Shown piece after piece: positions 53,101 to 60,988 of a DNA stretch of 64,000 nt. The translations under genes were made by a program, and so were the position numbers. A model generated the notes under the pieces. That model worked only from the letters and a program-made list of their open reading frames with translations. It was not told the DNA's origin and did not search any database. The stretch's first letter is position 1, and every line of letters begins with the position of its first letter. This DNA is from Nocardiopsis sp. JB363. Lineage in GTDB: Bacteria > Actinomycetota > Actinomycetes > Streptosporangiales > Streptosporangiaceae. Location: assembly GCF_900143625.1 (NCBI RefSeq), contig NZ_FRFF01000201.1, positions 48,771 through 112,770 on the forward strand. Reading direction: 5' to 3'.

Positions 53101-56100
53101 GCCGCGTTCCAACAGCAGCGGGACGGGGGTCTCCGCGCGAACACCCAGCTCGCGCAACCGGTCGGCCAACGCCGAGGACGACTCGTCCAGACGGGCATAG
53201 GTCATCTCGGTATCGCCCCACACCAGGGCATTCGCCTGTGGTGACCGGGCGACCCGCCGGGCGAACAGCTCCGGCACCGAGGTGAGCACCTCACCGGGCC
53301 GACCGGTGCTCCAGTCGGCCAGTGCCTCGGCCTCGGTCGGGGTCGGGGCCGCCTCCAGGGCGTGGACCGGGCTTCGGCCGTGTTCGGCCAACGCGCCCAG
53401 GACCGCGCCCAACAGGTGGGCGATCCGGTCCGCGGTGGCCGGGTCGAAGAGGTCGGTGTCGTACTCCACCGCGCCGAGTAGTCGCGCGCCGTCCTCGACG
53501 AACTCCACCGTGAGGTCGAACTGGGTGTGCTCCCGAGCGAGGGTGTAGTCCGACGCGGACAGGCCGTCGGCCCGCCACGGGGCGCCGGGCACGTTCTGTA
53601 GGACCATCAGGGCCTGGACCAACGTGGGGCGGGACGGGTCACGCTCCTGCCCGGTCGCCTCCACGACGGTGTCGAAGGGGACGTCACCGTGCTCGAAGGC
53701 GGACAGGACCGTGTCGCGCACGTCCGCGAGGAGACGAACACCGGTGTCCTCGGGCCGGACCCGGGTGCGCAGGACGATCGTGTTGACGAAGAACCCGACG
53801 ATGCCCTCCAGCTCGGTGCGGCCCCGACCGGAGGTCACCGTTCCCAGGGTGATGTCCCGCTGCCCGGTGAACCGGGACAGGGTCACGGCCGTGGCCGCGG
53901 CGAGCACCATGAACAGGGTGAGACCGTGTTCCGCTTCGAGGACGCGGACGCGGGCGAGGACGTCCTCGGAGACCTCGAACGCCCGTGTGGCGCCCCGGCC
54001 GCGTCGCTGCGCCGGCCGGGGCCGGTCGGTGGGCAGGGACAGCGGTTCCGCTCCGGCGAGTGTCCTGCGCCAGAAGTCCAGCTGTTCCTCGAAACCTTCG
54101 CTGCGGTGGAATCGCTCCTGCCAGAGCGCGTAATCGGTGTACGTCAACTCGACCTCGGGGAGATCGGAGACCGAGAGCAGGTCCGCCGCCCGCGTGTGCG
54201 GGTGGCTCCGGGAGGTCCCGTAGAGGGCACCGAGTTCACGGATCATGACGGACATCGACCACGCGTCCGTGATGATGTGGTGCATGCCGATGGCCAGCAC
54301 GTGGTCGTCCTCGCCGACCCGCACCAGCAGGACCCTGAGCAGTGGTCCCGCGGCCAGGTCGAAGGGTCGGGAGTCGAACTCCGCGACGAGTTCGGCGAGA
54401 CGGTCCTCGCGCTCGGGGACCGCGACATCGTCCAACGCGGTCTCCTCGACGTGGGCGGTCGCCTGTTCCAGGACGACCTGTCGAGGTAGACCGTCCTCGC
54501 TGGGGAAGACCGTGCGCAGGGACTCGTGCCGCAGGACCAGCGCGTCCAGTGCCGTGCGCAGCGCGCGGACGTCCAGCCGGCCGGACAGGCGTAACGCGCC
54601 ACCGGAGTTGTAGGCGGCCCCCTCGGGCGAGTACTGGTCGAGGAACCACATGCGTCGCTGGGCGGCGGACAACGGGATCGGACCCTCGTGTGCGGCCCGG
54701 GTCAACGGGTCGGCGGACACGCCGCTCCCGTCCTTGAGGAGGTCGGCGAGTCCGGCCACCGTGGGCCGATCGAACAGAGCCCTGAGCGGGAGGCGTGTGC
54801 CGCTCAGGACCGCGGCCCTGGCGAGCACGCGCACGCCGCTGACGGAGTCTCCGCCGACCCGGAAGAAGTCGTCGTGCACTCCGATCCGATCGAGTCCCAA
54901 GACCTCGCACCACGCTTCGGCGAGAGCCCGTTCCTGTTCGCTCCGGGGTTCGACGTGTTCGGCGGTGGAACCTCCTGCCCAGTCGACGGCCGGGAGCGCC
55001 CGCCGGTCGGTCTTGCCGTTGGGGGTGAGCGGGATCCGGTCGAGGACGACGAAGGCCGCCGGGACCATGTAGGAGGGCAGGACACGGGCCCCGTCCGCCA
55101 GGTCGTCGCCGGTGGGGGTGTGTCCGGGTGCGGAGACCACGTAGGCGACCAGCCGCTGTCCGCCGCCGGCCCCGTCGACCACCACGACCGCCTGCTCCAC
55201 GCTCGGGAGCGAGTTGAGGACCCCTTCGATCTCGCCGAGCTCGATCCGATGGCCGCGGATCTTGACCTGGTCGTCCGTGCGTCCCAGGAACTCCAGTCTT
55301 CCCCGGTGGCGTCGGACCACGTCACCGGACCGGTACATACGGCCGCCGGAGGCAGCGAACGGGTCGGCCACGAAACGTCCTGACGTCAGCCCCGGACGAT
55401 TCCAGTAACCGTGTGCCAGGCCGTCGCCCGCGATGTGGAGTTCGCCGGGGACGCCGTCCGGAACCGGTCGCAGCCACCGGTCGAGGACGTACAGGCGGGT
55501 GCCGGCGACGGTCCCGCCCAGAGGTGGCGTACCGGCCCCGGACAAAGGAGCGCTGATGGTGGCGCAGACCGTGGACTCGGTCGGCCCGTAGGCGTTGTAC
55601 ATCCTGCGTTTCCTGGAGAACCGGTCGACCAGCTCTCCGGGGCAGGCCTCGCCCGCGACGAGCAGGTGCTCGACCGGGCCGAGGTCGTCCGGCTCCAGGC
55701 CGGGCAAGAGGGCGGGAGGCAGGGTCACGTGGCTGATCCCGTACCGGTGCAGGGCGTCGGTCAGACCTTCGCCCCTCAAGGACTCGCGGGGGAGCAGGAT
55801 CGACGAGCCACCGTTGAGGAGGGCGACGGCCAACTCGGCTATGGCGGCGTCGAAGCTCGGAGAGGCGAACTGGAGCATCCGAGAGTTCGGGCCGACGTCC
55901 ATTCGTTCGCCCTGGGTCGTGGCCAGCGCCGCCAGTCCGTGGTGGGGGACCACTACCCCCTTGGGGAGCCCGGTCGACCCGGACGTGTAGATCATGTACG
56001 CGGGATCCGCGGGGGAGATCCGTTCGAGCCACGGTTCCGCGACGTCGAGAACGTCCTCGGCGAGGGAGAGGAGAGGGGTCCCCTCGGGCAGCGGCGCTTC

Positions 56101-57945
56101 GCGGGTCGCCTGGTCGACCACCACCACACGCGGTGCGGCGTCCCGGACCATGTGGGCCAGCCTCTGGGCCGGGTACTCCGCGTCCAAGGGCAGGTAGACG
56201 GCGCCCGCGTACATGATGCCGAGCAAGACCTCGCCCTGACGGGTGTCGCGCTCCACGCAGACACCGACCCGGTCGCCGCGACGTACCCCCTGCGAGCGCA
56301 GGTGTCCGGCGATGCGGGCGGCCCGCTCGCCGAGTTCGCGGAACGTCACCGTGCGCTCGGCGTCCACGAGGGCGGGAGCGTGGGGACGCAGGTCGGCCTG
56401 TGCGAGGAGCATCTCCGGGAAGGTACGGGGCTCGGGGCCGGAGGGACCGCGGCCGGCGGTCTGGATCTGCTTCTGCGGGTCGGGGCCGATCAGGGGCAGT
56501 GCCCGCAACGGGCGGTGGTCGGTGGCGGATTCCAGGACACGTCTCAGGTCGTCCACGATGCGGCCGACGGTGTCGCGGTCGAACAGGTCGGTGTCGAACT
56601 CCGCGGTTCCGGTGACGCCGTCCGGCCCGGGGTGGAACTCCAGGGTCAGGTCGAAGATCGACTGTTCACGGCGGATGGGCAACGGGGTCGCGGTCAGGTC
56701 GCCCAAACGGCCTCGGTCCCGGGTGTCGCCGGCCGCGTTCTGGTAGACCACGGCGGCCTGTACCAGGGGTGGGATCGCCGGGTCGCGCTCGGTGAGGACG
56801 GCGTCGACGACGGTGTCGAAGGGGACCTCGGAGTGGTCGAGGTCGGAGAGGAAGCCGGCGCGCGTGCGTTCCAAGAGGGCCCCGAACGAGAGGCTCTCAT
56901 CCACGGTCTGCCGGATGGCGAGGGTGTTGACGAAGAAGCCCATGATCCGGTGGAGGCGCTGGTCATCGCGTCCGGCGGTGACGGTTCCGAGGACGATGTC
57001 CTCGGAACGGCTCCATCGGGACAGGGTCACCTGGACCGCCGTCATCAGCACCATGAAGAGGTTCGCGTTGTGTCTTCCGGCCAGGTGTTCCAGGGGACGC
57101 ACCAGCGCGGGGTCCAGGGTGAACGGCAGGCTGTCGCCTCGGGTGCCGCGGGTAGCGGGACGAGGGCGGTCGGTGGGCAGGTCCAGGACCGGTGCCTGCG
57201 TCAGCCGTTCGCGCCAGTAGGTGACGGAGCGGTCGAAAGCGGTGCCGTCGAGCCGTTCCCGCTGCCAGGCGGCGTAGTCGACGTACTGTGCGGGCAGTTC
57301 GCCGAGCGAGGACGACAGTTGTGCCGGGCCTTGATGGGGGGCCTCACAGGCGGCTCGGTAAAGGTGATCCAGTTCGTCCTGGAAGATGCCGAGGGACCAG
57401 CCGTCGGTGATGACGTGGTGGAGACACACCACGAGGACGTTGTGGTCGGCGCTCGCGGTCAGTAGGAGCACTCGCAGCAGTGGGCCGGTCGTGAGGTCGA
57501 AGGGGCGGGCGTACTCCCGCGCGATCAGCCGCGCCGAGTGGTCGTCGTCGGCGTCGGGCACCCGGACCCTGACGAAGTCGACCTCGAAGGGATCTCCGAT
57601 GACCTGGTGGCCCTCACCGTCGACCTCCACGAGGGTCGTTCGCAGGGACTCGTGTCGGTGTACCAACGCGGTGAGGGCACGCCGTAGGGCGTCCTCGTCC
57701 AGGTTCCCGCGCAGGTCGAGAGCCAGGGCGGAGTTGTAGTCGGTTCGGCCCGGGATCATCTGGTCCAGGACCCAGAGCCGCCGCTGGGCGAAGGAGAGGG
57801 GGTTGGGCTCCTCGCGAGAGACCCTCGCCAGGTCCTGGTCCGGTCCGCGGCGAGCACGCAGGCGCCGCAGGACCTCCTCGCGGGCGCGTGCGCGGTCACC
57901 GTCGGATCCGGTACCGGTGGTGTCGTTGACGGGCGCTTCGCTCAT
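50137..57945 (-). CDS. two-module NRPS, C-A-T-C-A-T-E, without thioesterase
   Basis: 2602 residues. C1 (about 45-470) has HHVITDG at 176-182. A1 has YTSGSTGLPKG near 650, and T1 FFRVGGDSVSG near 1028. C2 has HHIITDAW near 1223 (Ala where Gly is usual). A2 has YTSGSTGTPKG near 1710. T2 FFTLGGDSILS near 2092 has the GGDSI form seen before epimerases. The E domain carries HHLVVDGVSWRI near 2283, EGHGRE and FNYLGRF. My reading of the specificity pockets is roughly DAATLAAVCK for A1 (aromatic or hydrophobic, weak) and DAYFIGATFK for A2 (branched aliphatic such as Val or Ile, tentative). Ending in E with no TE means the last residue is D and release needs a separate enzyme; the PBP-type hydrolase 30 bases upstream fits this. 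Confidence 0.96.
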   Translation of the reverse strand: MSEAPVNDTTGTGSDGDRARAREEVLRRLRARRGPDQDLARVSREEPNPLSFAQRRLWVLDQMIPGRTDYNSALALDLRGNLDEDALRRALTALVHRHESLRTTLVEVDGEGHQVIGDPFEVDFVRVRVPDADDDHSARLIAREYARPFDLTTGPLLRVLLLTASADHNVLVVCLHHVITDGWSLGIFQDELDHLYRAACEAPHQGPAQLSSSLGELPAQYVDYAAWQRERLDGTAFDRSVTYWRERLTQAPVLDLPTDRPRPATRGTRGDSLPFTLDPALVRPLEHLAGRHNANLFMVLMTAVQVTLSRWSRSEDIVLGTVTAGRDDQRLHRIMGFFVNTLAIRQTVDESLSFGALLERTRAGFLSDLDHSEVPFDTVVDAVLTERDPAIPPLVQAAVVYQNAAGDTRDRGRLGDLTATPLPIRREQSIFDLTLEFHPGPDGVTGTAEFDTDLFDRDTVGRIVDDLRRVLESATDHRPLRALPLIGPDPQKQIQTAGRGPSGPEPRTFPEMLLAQADLRPHAPALVDAERTVTFRELGERAARIAGHLRSQGVRRGDRVGVCVERDTRQGEVLLGIMYAGAVYLPLDAEYPAQRLAHMVRDAAPRVVVVDQATREAPLPEGTPLLSLAEDVLDVAEPWLERISPADPAYMIYTSGSTGLPKGVVVPHHGLAALATTQGERMDVGPNSRMLQFASPSFDAAIAELAVALLNGGSSILLPRESLRGEGLTDALHRYGISHVTLPPALLPGLEPDDLGPVEHLLVAGEACPGELVDRFSRKRRMYNAYGPTESTVCATISAPLSGAGTPPLGGTVAGTRLYVLDRWLRPVPDGVPGELHIAGDGLAHGYWNRPGLTSGRFVADPFAASGGRMYRSGDVVRRHRGRLEFLGRTDDQVKIRGHRIELGEIEGVLNSLPSVEQAVVVVDGAGGGQRLVAYVVSAPGHTPTGDDLADGARVLPSYMVPAAFVVLDRIPLTPNGKTDRRALPAVDWAGGSTAEHVEPRSEQERALAEAWCEVLGLDRIGVHDDFFRVGGDSVSGVRVLARAAVLSGTRLPLRALFDRPTVAGLADLLKDGSGVSADPLTRAAHEGPIPLSAAQRRMWFLDQYSPEGAAYNSGGALRLSGRLDVRALRTALDALVLRHESLRTVFPSEDGLPRQVVLEQATAHVEETALDDVAVPEREDRLAELVAEFDSRPFDLAAGPLLRVLLVRVGEDDHVLAIGMHHIITDAWSMSVMIRELGALYGTSRSHPHTRAADLLSVSDLPEVELTYTDYALWQERFHRSEGFEEQLDFWRRTLAGAEPLSLPTDRPRPAQRRGRGATRAFEVSEDVLARVRVLEAEHGLTLFMVLAAATAVTLSRFTGQRDITLGTVTSGRGRTELEGIVGFFVNTIVLRTRVRPEDTGVRLLADVRDTVLSAFEHGDVPFDTVVEATGQERDPSRPTLVQALMVLQNVPGAPWRADGLSASDYTLAREHTQFDLTVEFVEDGARLLGAVEYDTDLFDPATADRIAHLLGAVLGALAEHGRSPVHALEAAPTPTEAEALADWSTGRPGEVLTSVPELFARRVARSPQANALVWGDTEMTYARLDESSSALADRLRELGVRAETPVPLLLERGPHVVTAMLAVLRAGGAYVPIHPDNPPERIGHLLKETSAPCVLTDSVMAVRVPRTQGVTVLDLDAEPTDAPARHPDARTPEPSTVHPDRLAYIMYTSGSTGTPKGVAVTHGDVVRLATDRRWSGRHGQRILFHSSHAFDAATYEIWAPLLTGGTVVVAPPERLDADEFADVVTRYGVTATFVTTALFNLYAAQAPACFSGMVQVITGGETAAPHAMELVRAACPDTTVANAYGPTETTTFVTHHPLTEEDRTPDPVPIGRPLDGTRLHVLDQCLRPVPVGAVGELYIAGVARGYHGRPGLTAERFVADPWSSGERLYRSGDLVRWNNEGRMEYVGRADAQVKLRGFRIEPGEIEATLSRLPEIAQATVQVHHGDSGVRSLVAYAVPAPGARIHPESVTDRLRADLPDYMVPAVVIPLESIPLNANGKVDRRALPEPTTPESDIAVHTPPRGATEIRLARIWAELLGTDRVGRDDNFFTLGGDSILSIQMVSRVRQAGWEITTKDTFLHQTVSDLAATLDLRARSQEHAVAEAPVTGPVPPTPVQRWFFETHPRRPEYFDMSLLFEAAPNTDPKLWAHAAEAVLAHHDMLRLRVRTDGPEPHQYLDGARTPERSVRVVDVSPADPTALERAVEREAGRERPRSRLTDGPLFETVVFDAGPDLAPRVLLSAHHLVVDGVSWRIILEDLVTAYGRLGEGLPVDLGAKTTPFPVWADRLTEFTAQGGFETEAAHWAALAERGDDATIPVDLNTGPNDVASQRVIVSELESEETDLLLRRVPGALRGRIDDVLLAVLGRTLTAWSGVPRLLVAKEGHGREELFDDVDLSRTVGWFTTIYPVLLELPEEQDPARAVTSVKKALRAAPDGIGFGALRHLGPERSSAPLTALTRIPVTFNYLGRFGDHGGGDLIDRFLEVPAGDHAPEEERTGLLDVTGSVTDDRLEFSWTYSEHRHRPETVRALAEAFTSGLRELVDTVGRRPRGRARRERSDRD

Positions 57946-57975
57946 GGGTTCGTCCTGTCGTCCGGTGCGGGATGG

Positions 57976-59334
57976 TCAGGCGTTCGGCTGGACGGGCTGG
58001 GCGCTGCGACGGAGGGTGCGCCCGTTGTACTGAAGGGCCGTCGCGTGTGTGGGGGAGGTGGGGTCGGTCAGGAAGCGGCCGCCGAAGGAGGCACCTCCGT
58101 ATCGATCCGCGGTGACGGTGAAGGTGGAGCCGGGGCCGGTGCTGAGGATGCCCTCGAACCCGTTTTCGACGACGAACCGGTAGGCCTCGCCTGAGGGTGA
58201 GACCACCACCATCAGGCCTCCGTTGCTGTAGCTCCCCGCGATCTCCGCGCGTTCGGTCGGGTTTCCCCTCGAACCCGCCTCGTGGGTCTGTCGGTAGTGG
58301 CCGACGTCGAGTCCCGCGTTCCGTAGTCCCACGAGAAGGTCCTCCCAGGCCTGGATGCCGGTGGTCCCGTTGGTGGTGAAGGCGAGGGCGGAACCACCCT
58401 GGGGGTCGACTCTCAGGTGGCAGGTGGCGCCGTCGAGCGTGCCGTCGTGTCCGTACCAGAGGCGGTCCCCCGCCAGGTGCAGGGACCAGCCGGCGCCCCA
58501 ACCGTCGGCGAGCCCGAAGGGGTCCGCCGCGGGGACGGGCCGCCCCATCTCGTGCAGGACGGCCGGTGCGGCAATGTCCCCGTCGAGTCCGGAATCCTCG
58601 GGCTCCAGGAACGCGCGTGCGAAGTCGACCAGGGCGGTCGCGCTCGCGGCGACACCGCCGGCCGGGGCGAGCGCGTTCTCGATGTGGAAGTCCACCGGGT
58701 GGGCGGTCCCGTCCGGTGTGACGGCGTGGCCGTCGACCAGCCCGGGGCCGGCGGCGTGGGGCCGCGGGTCGGTGACGAAGGCCAGGTCCAGGCCGGTGGG
58801 GTCGCACAGGTGGGATTCCACGGTCTCCCACCAGTCCTGGCCGGTGACGTTCTCCACGAGGTGGCCCGCGACGGCGTAGCCGGTGTTGGAGTAGGAGAAG
58901 GCGGTGCACGGCGCGTTGACACGGTCGTCACCGGTGAGGGAGCCGACGTAGCGGCGCAGGGAATGGGTCGGGGCGTCGAGCGGTCGGTCGGACACGAGCC
59001 CCGCGGTGTGGCTGAGCAGTTGGCGGGTGGTCACGTCGGCCAAGGGGTGGCCTGGCGAAGCCGTGCCGGCCCCGAGATGGTGGGAGACGGGTGCGTCGAG
59101 GTCGATGTCGCCGTCCTCCATGAGCTGCATGACCAGGGCGGCCGTGATGACCTTGGACACCGAGCCCAAGGGGAACCTGGAGTGATCGGTGACCGCTCTC
59201 CCGGTGCCGGTCCTCTCCACTCCCACGGAGAGCCGTTGCAGCTCACCGTGGTGGTAGAGGGCCAGCTGGGCGCCCGGGACATGGTTCTTACGGACGGCTT
59301 CTCCGAGGATTCCCGAGAGGGTTTCGTGCCGCAC
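57976..59334 (-). CDS. penicillin-binding-protein-type thioesterase / NRPS cyclase (SurE-like)
   Basis: 452 residues, GTG start after AAGGAG. A serine beta-lactamase/DD-peptidase fold: nucleophile Ser58 and Lys61 in GSVSK, Tyr148 in FSYSNTGY, and His296 in YGHDG in place of the KTG box. A C-terminal lipocalin-like domain follows (about 365-430). There is no signal peptide or membrane helix, so it is cytosolic, unlike cell-wall PBPs. Size, motif spacing and the place beside a thioesterase-less, E-terminated NRPS match the stand-alone cyclases of surugamide-type pathways. I infer that it takes the peptidyl chain with a C-terminal D-residue and releases it as a ring. A D-aminopeptidase or resistance role is the alternative. 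Confidence 0.85.
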   Translation of the reverse strand: MRHETLSGILGEAVRKNHVPGAQLALYHHGELQRLSVGVERTGTGRAVTDHSRFPLGSVSKVITAALVMQLMEDGDIDLDAPVSHHLGAGTASPGHPLADVTTRQLLSHTAGLVSDRPLDAPTHSLRRYVGSLTGDDRVNAPCTAFSYSNTGYAVAGHLVENVTGQDWWETVESHLCDPTGLDLAFVTDPRPHAAGPGLVDGHAVTPDGTAHPVDFHIENALAPAGGVAASATALVDFARAFLEPEDSGLDGDIAAPAVLHEMGRPVPAADPFGLADGWGAGWSLHLAGDRLWYGHDGTLDGATCHLRVDPQGGSALAFTTNGTTGIQAWEDLLVGLRNAGLDVGHYRQTHEAGSRGNPTERAEIAGSYSNGGLMVVVSPSGEAYRFVVENGFEGILSTGPGSTFTVTADRYGGASFGGRFLTDPTSPTHATALQYNGRTLRRSAQPVQPNA

Positions 59335-59369
59335 GGCTTCTCCTTCTAGGGGATGAGAGATGAAGGGAG

Positions 59370-59388
59370 ACCTTCAACTTTTGAAGGT
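59370..59388. promoter_or_regulatory. operator-like palindrome of the PBP-hydrolase/NRPS/MbtH operon
   Basis: ACCTTCAA-CTT-TTGAAGGT is a perfect 8-bp inverted repeat. On the minus strand it follows TTATAT/TATATC (a good -10 box, 59389-59395) and precedes the AAGGAG site by about 25 bases. A repressor bound here would block the operon. Confidence 0.5.
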
Positions 59389-59651
59389 AGATATAAGGTG
59401 CGTTCGGCGGTGTCACGGCAGTTTTCTGCACCAGTCAGGAATACTCACATATACCATTCGCTCTGGCAAGGGATTCGGGTGTGGCTTGAACTCGCCGGTA
59501 ACAAGAACTTATGAGGAGATTCAGGCCTTAACGTTCATGCTTGGTACAAGCTTGGTTCATCGCGCACCCTGGACACTCGAGAGGGTGCTATAACGCCTTT
59601 GAACAGCGTGAACGCAGGTTTCTCGGAGATCGAAAGGCGGCGAGTGGATGC

Positions 59652-59876
59652 GTGAGTGTGACATGGATCGCAATTATTGAAGCGATCTTGGTGGCTGTCT
59701 GTTATTTGTCGATTACCTTAATTCGTGCCGTTCGGTACAGTGTTGGCCGATTCCGGTCGCATGTGAAACTACTGTGGCTCGATTCAGCTAAATGCAGGCA
59801 TGGGAGTGCCGAAATAAAAATGCTTCCGGGCATGCGAAAACTCCGCCATGAGGATGGCGGAGTGGGGAGGGGCTGA
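59652..59876 (+). CDS. candidate small single-span membrane protein
   Basis: 74 residues from GTG. It starts MSVTWIAIIEAILVAVCYLS, a good membrane helix, followed by a basic tail (RYSVGRFRSHVKLLW). The ribosome binding site is weak and codon use is unlike the rest of the window, so this may be chance or a foreign remnant. Confidence 0.25.
   Translation: MSVTWIAIIEAILVAVCYLSITLIRAVRYSVGRFRSHVKLLWLDSAKCRHGSAEIKMLPGMRKLRHEDGGVGRG
59841..59862 (-). terminator. minus-strand terminator
   Basis: CTCCGCCAT and ATGGCGGAG pair perfectly around GAGG. Read on the minus strand the hairpin is followed by TTTT, 65 bases after the stop of the small membrane protein gene. Confidence 0.7.
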
Positions 59877-59926
59877 TCTGGTTCGGGCAGGGCCGGTAAC
59901 GACCCCGCCGTTCCGAATCGTCGGTG

Positions 59927-60163
59927 TCAGCGGCTCCGGACGTGGTGCACGATCAGGGCGATGATGCCCGAAACGGTCACGAGGCCGAAGCAGAGGCTGA
60001 CCGCGGGATGGAACCCACTCAGCGAAGTCACACCGTTACCCACCAGGCCGACGACGATGACCCCCCACAGCGTGGCGCGCAGGCGACGACCCGGCCGGGG
60101 ACGCCGTTTGTCCGGGACCGCTCGCGCCGAGGCGGCGTCATCGATGCGGTAGGGGTCGGTCAT
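59927..60163 (-). CDS. small two-helix membrane protein
   Basis: 78 residues, with GAGGAG before the ATG. A basic N-terminus (DKRRPRPGRRLRATLWG) leads to two helices, about 32-50 and 55-73, and an HHVRSR tail. No family is recognised. It lies downstream of the two-component pair 2 on the same strand and has its own terminator. Confidence 0.65.
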   Translation of the reverse strand: MTDPYRIDDAASARAVPDKRRPRPGRRLRATLWGVIVVGLVGNGVTSLSGFHPAVSLCFGLVTVSGIIALIVHHVRSR

Positions 60164-60334
60164 GGTCGTGCTCCTCGATCAGGTTGCTCAGTGGGGGAGG
60201 GAGTCTCCGCACGCGTTGCCCATCTTCCGACTCCAGGCTAGGAGAGTGGCGGTGGTCAGGCGATCCCGCAGACTGCCCTGATCGGGGTGGTGCAGGCTGT
60301 ACCACCGGCCCCGTCTCGGCCGACCGGTCGGTGG

Positions 60335-60988
60335 TCAAGGGCCCACCGCCTTCAGGAAACGGAGCACGGCCTCCACTCTGCGGTCGAGCCCGTCACTGGG
60401 CGCCAGATCGAGCTTGCTGAAGATGCGCCGAATGTGCTTGTGCACCGCGCCTTCGGTGACGACCAGGCGTTCGGCGATCGCTCCGTTGCCCAGGCCTTCC
60501 GACATCAGGGCCAGCACCTCCCGTTCCCGAGGGCTGAGCCGTTGCAGAGCGTCGTCCTGACGATGTCGGGAGAACAGCTGTTCCACTACCTCGGGGTCGA
60601 TGGCGGTGTGTCCTGCCGAGACCCGGCGTAGCGCTTCGATGAAGCCGTCCACCCGGCCGACCCGTTCCTTGAGCAGGTACCCGATGCCTTCGGAGCCGCC
60701 CCGCATCAGCTCCGTGGCGAAGGACTGCTCGACGTAGGCGGACAGGACCAGGACCGGAAACCCCTTACGGACGCGTCGGGCCCGCAGCGCGGCCTGGATC
60801 CCCTCGTCGGTGTAGGTGGGTGGCATACGAACGTCGATGATGGCTACATCCGGGGCGTGCTCGACCACCGAAGCGAGGAACTCCTCGGGATCCTCCACCG
60901 CCGCCACCACGTCCATGCCTTCGGCCCTCAACAGGGAGGCGATGCCCTCACGGAGCAGGGCGTCGTCCTCGGCGATCACGATCCGCAC
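60335..60988 (-). CDS. NarL/LuxR-family response regulator (pair 2)
   Basis: 217 residues from GTG at 60988. The receiver has RIVIAEDDALLREGIASLL and the phospho-acceptor in VAIIDVRMPPTYTDEG. The LuxR domain has LSPREREVLALMSEGLGNGA and TEGAVHKHIRRIFSKLDL. The start overlaps the kinase end by 13 bases, the same geometry as pair 1, and the proteins are clearly paralogous. Confidence 0.93.
   Translation of the reverse strand: MRIVIAEDDALLREGIASLLRAEGMDVVAAVEDPEEFLASVVEHAPDVAIIDVRMPPTYTDEGIQAALRARRVRKGFPVLVLSAYVEQSFATELMRGGSEGIGYLLKERVGRVDGFIEALRRVSAGHTAIDPEVVEQLFSRHRQDDALQRLSPREREVLALMSEGLGNGAIAERLVVTEGAVHKHIRRIFSKLDLAPSDGLDRRVEAVLRFLKAVGP

Larger units (their letters stand above)
59389..59926. 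other. AT-richer intergenic stretch with little coding signal
   Basis: About 540 bp between the divergent operon start and the small membrane protein gene, clearly lower in GC than neighbours. It holds the palindrome GCTTG-GTA-CAAGC (59539-59551), one candidate small ORF (59652-59876) and a minus-strand terminator at 59841-59862. Confidence 0.55.

Noticed and set aside
57976..59334. Secreted beta-lactamase or cell-wall DD-peptidase
   Set aside because: There is no signal peptide or membrane anchor, the KTG box is HDG, and the operon partner is an NRPS that lacks release.
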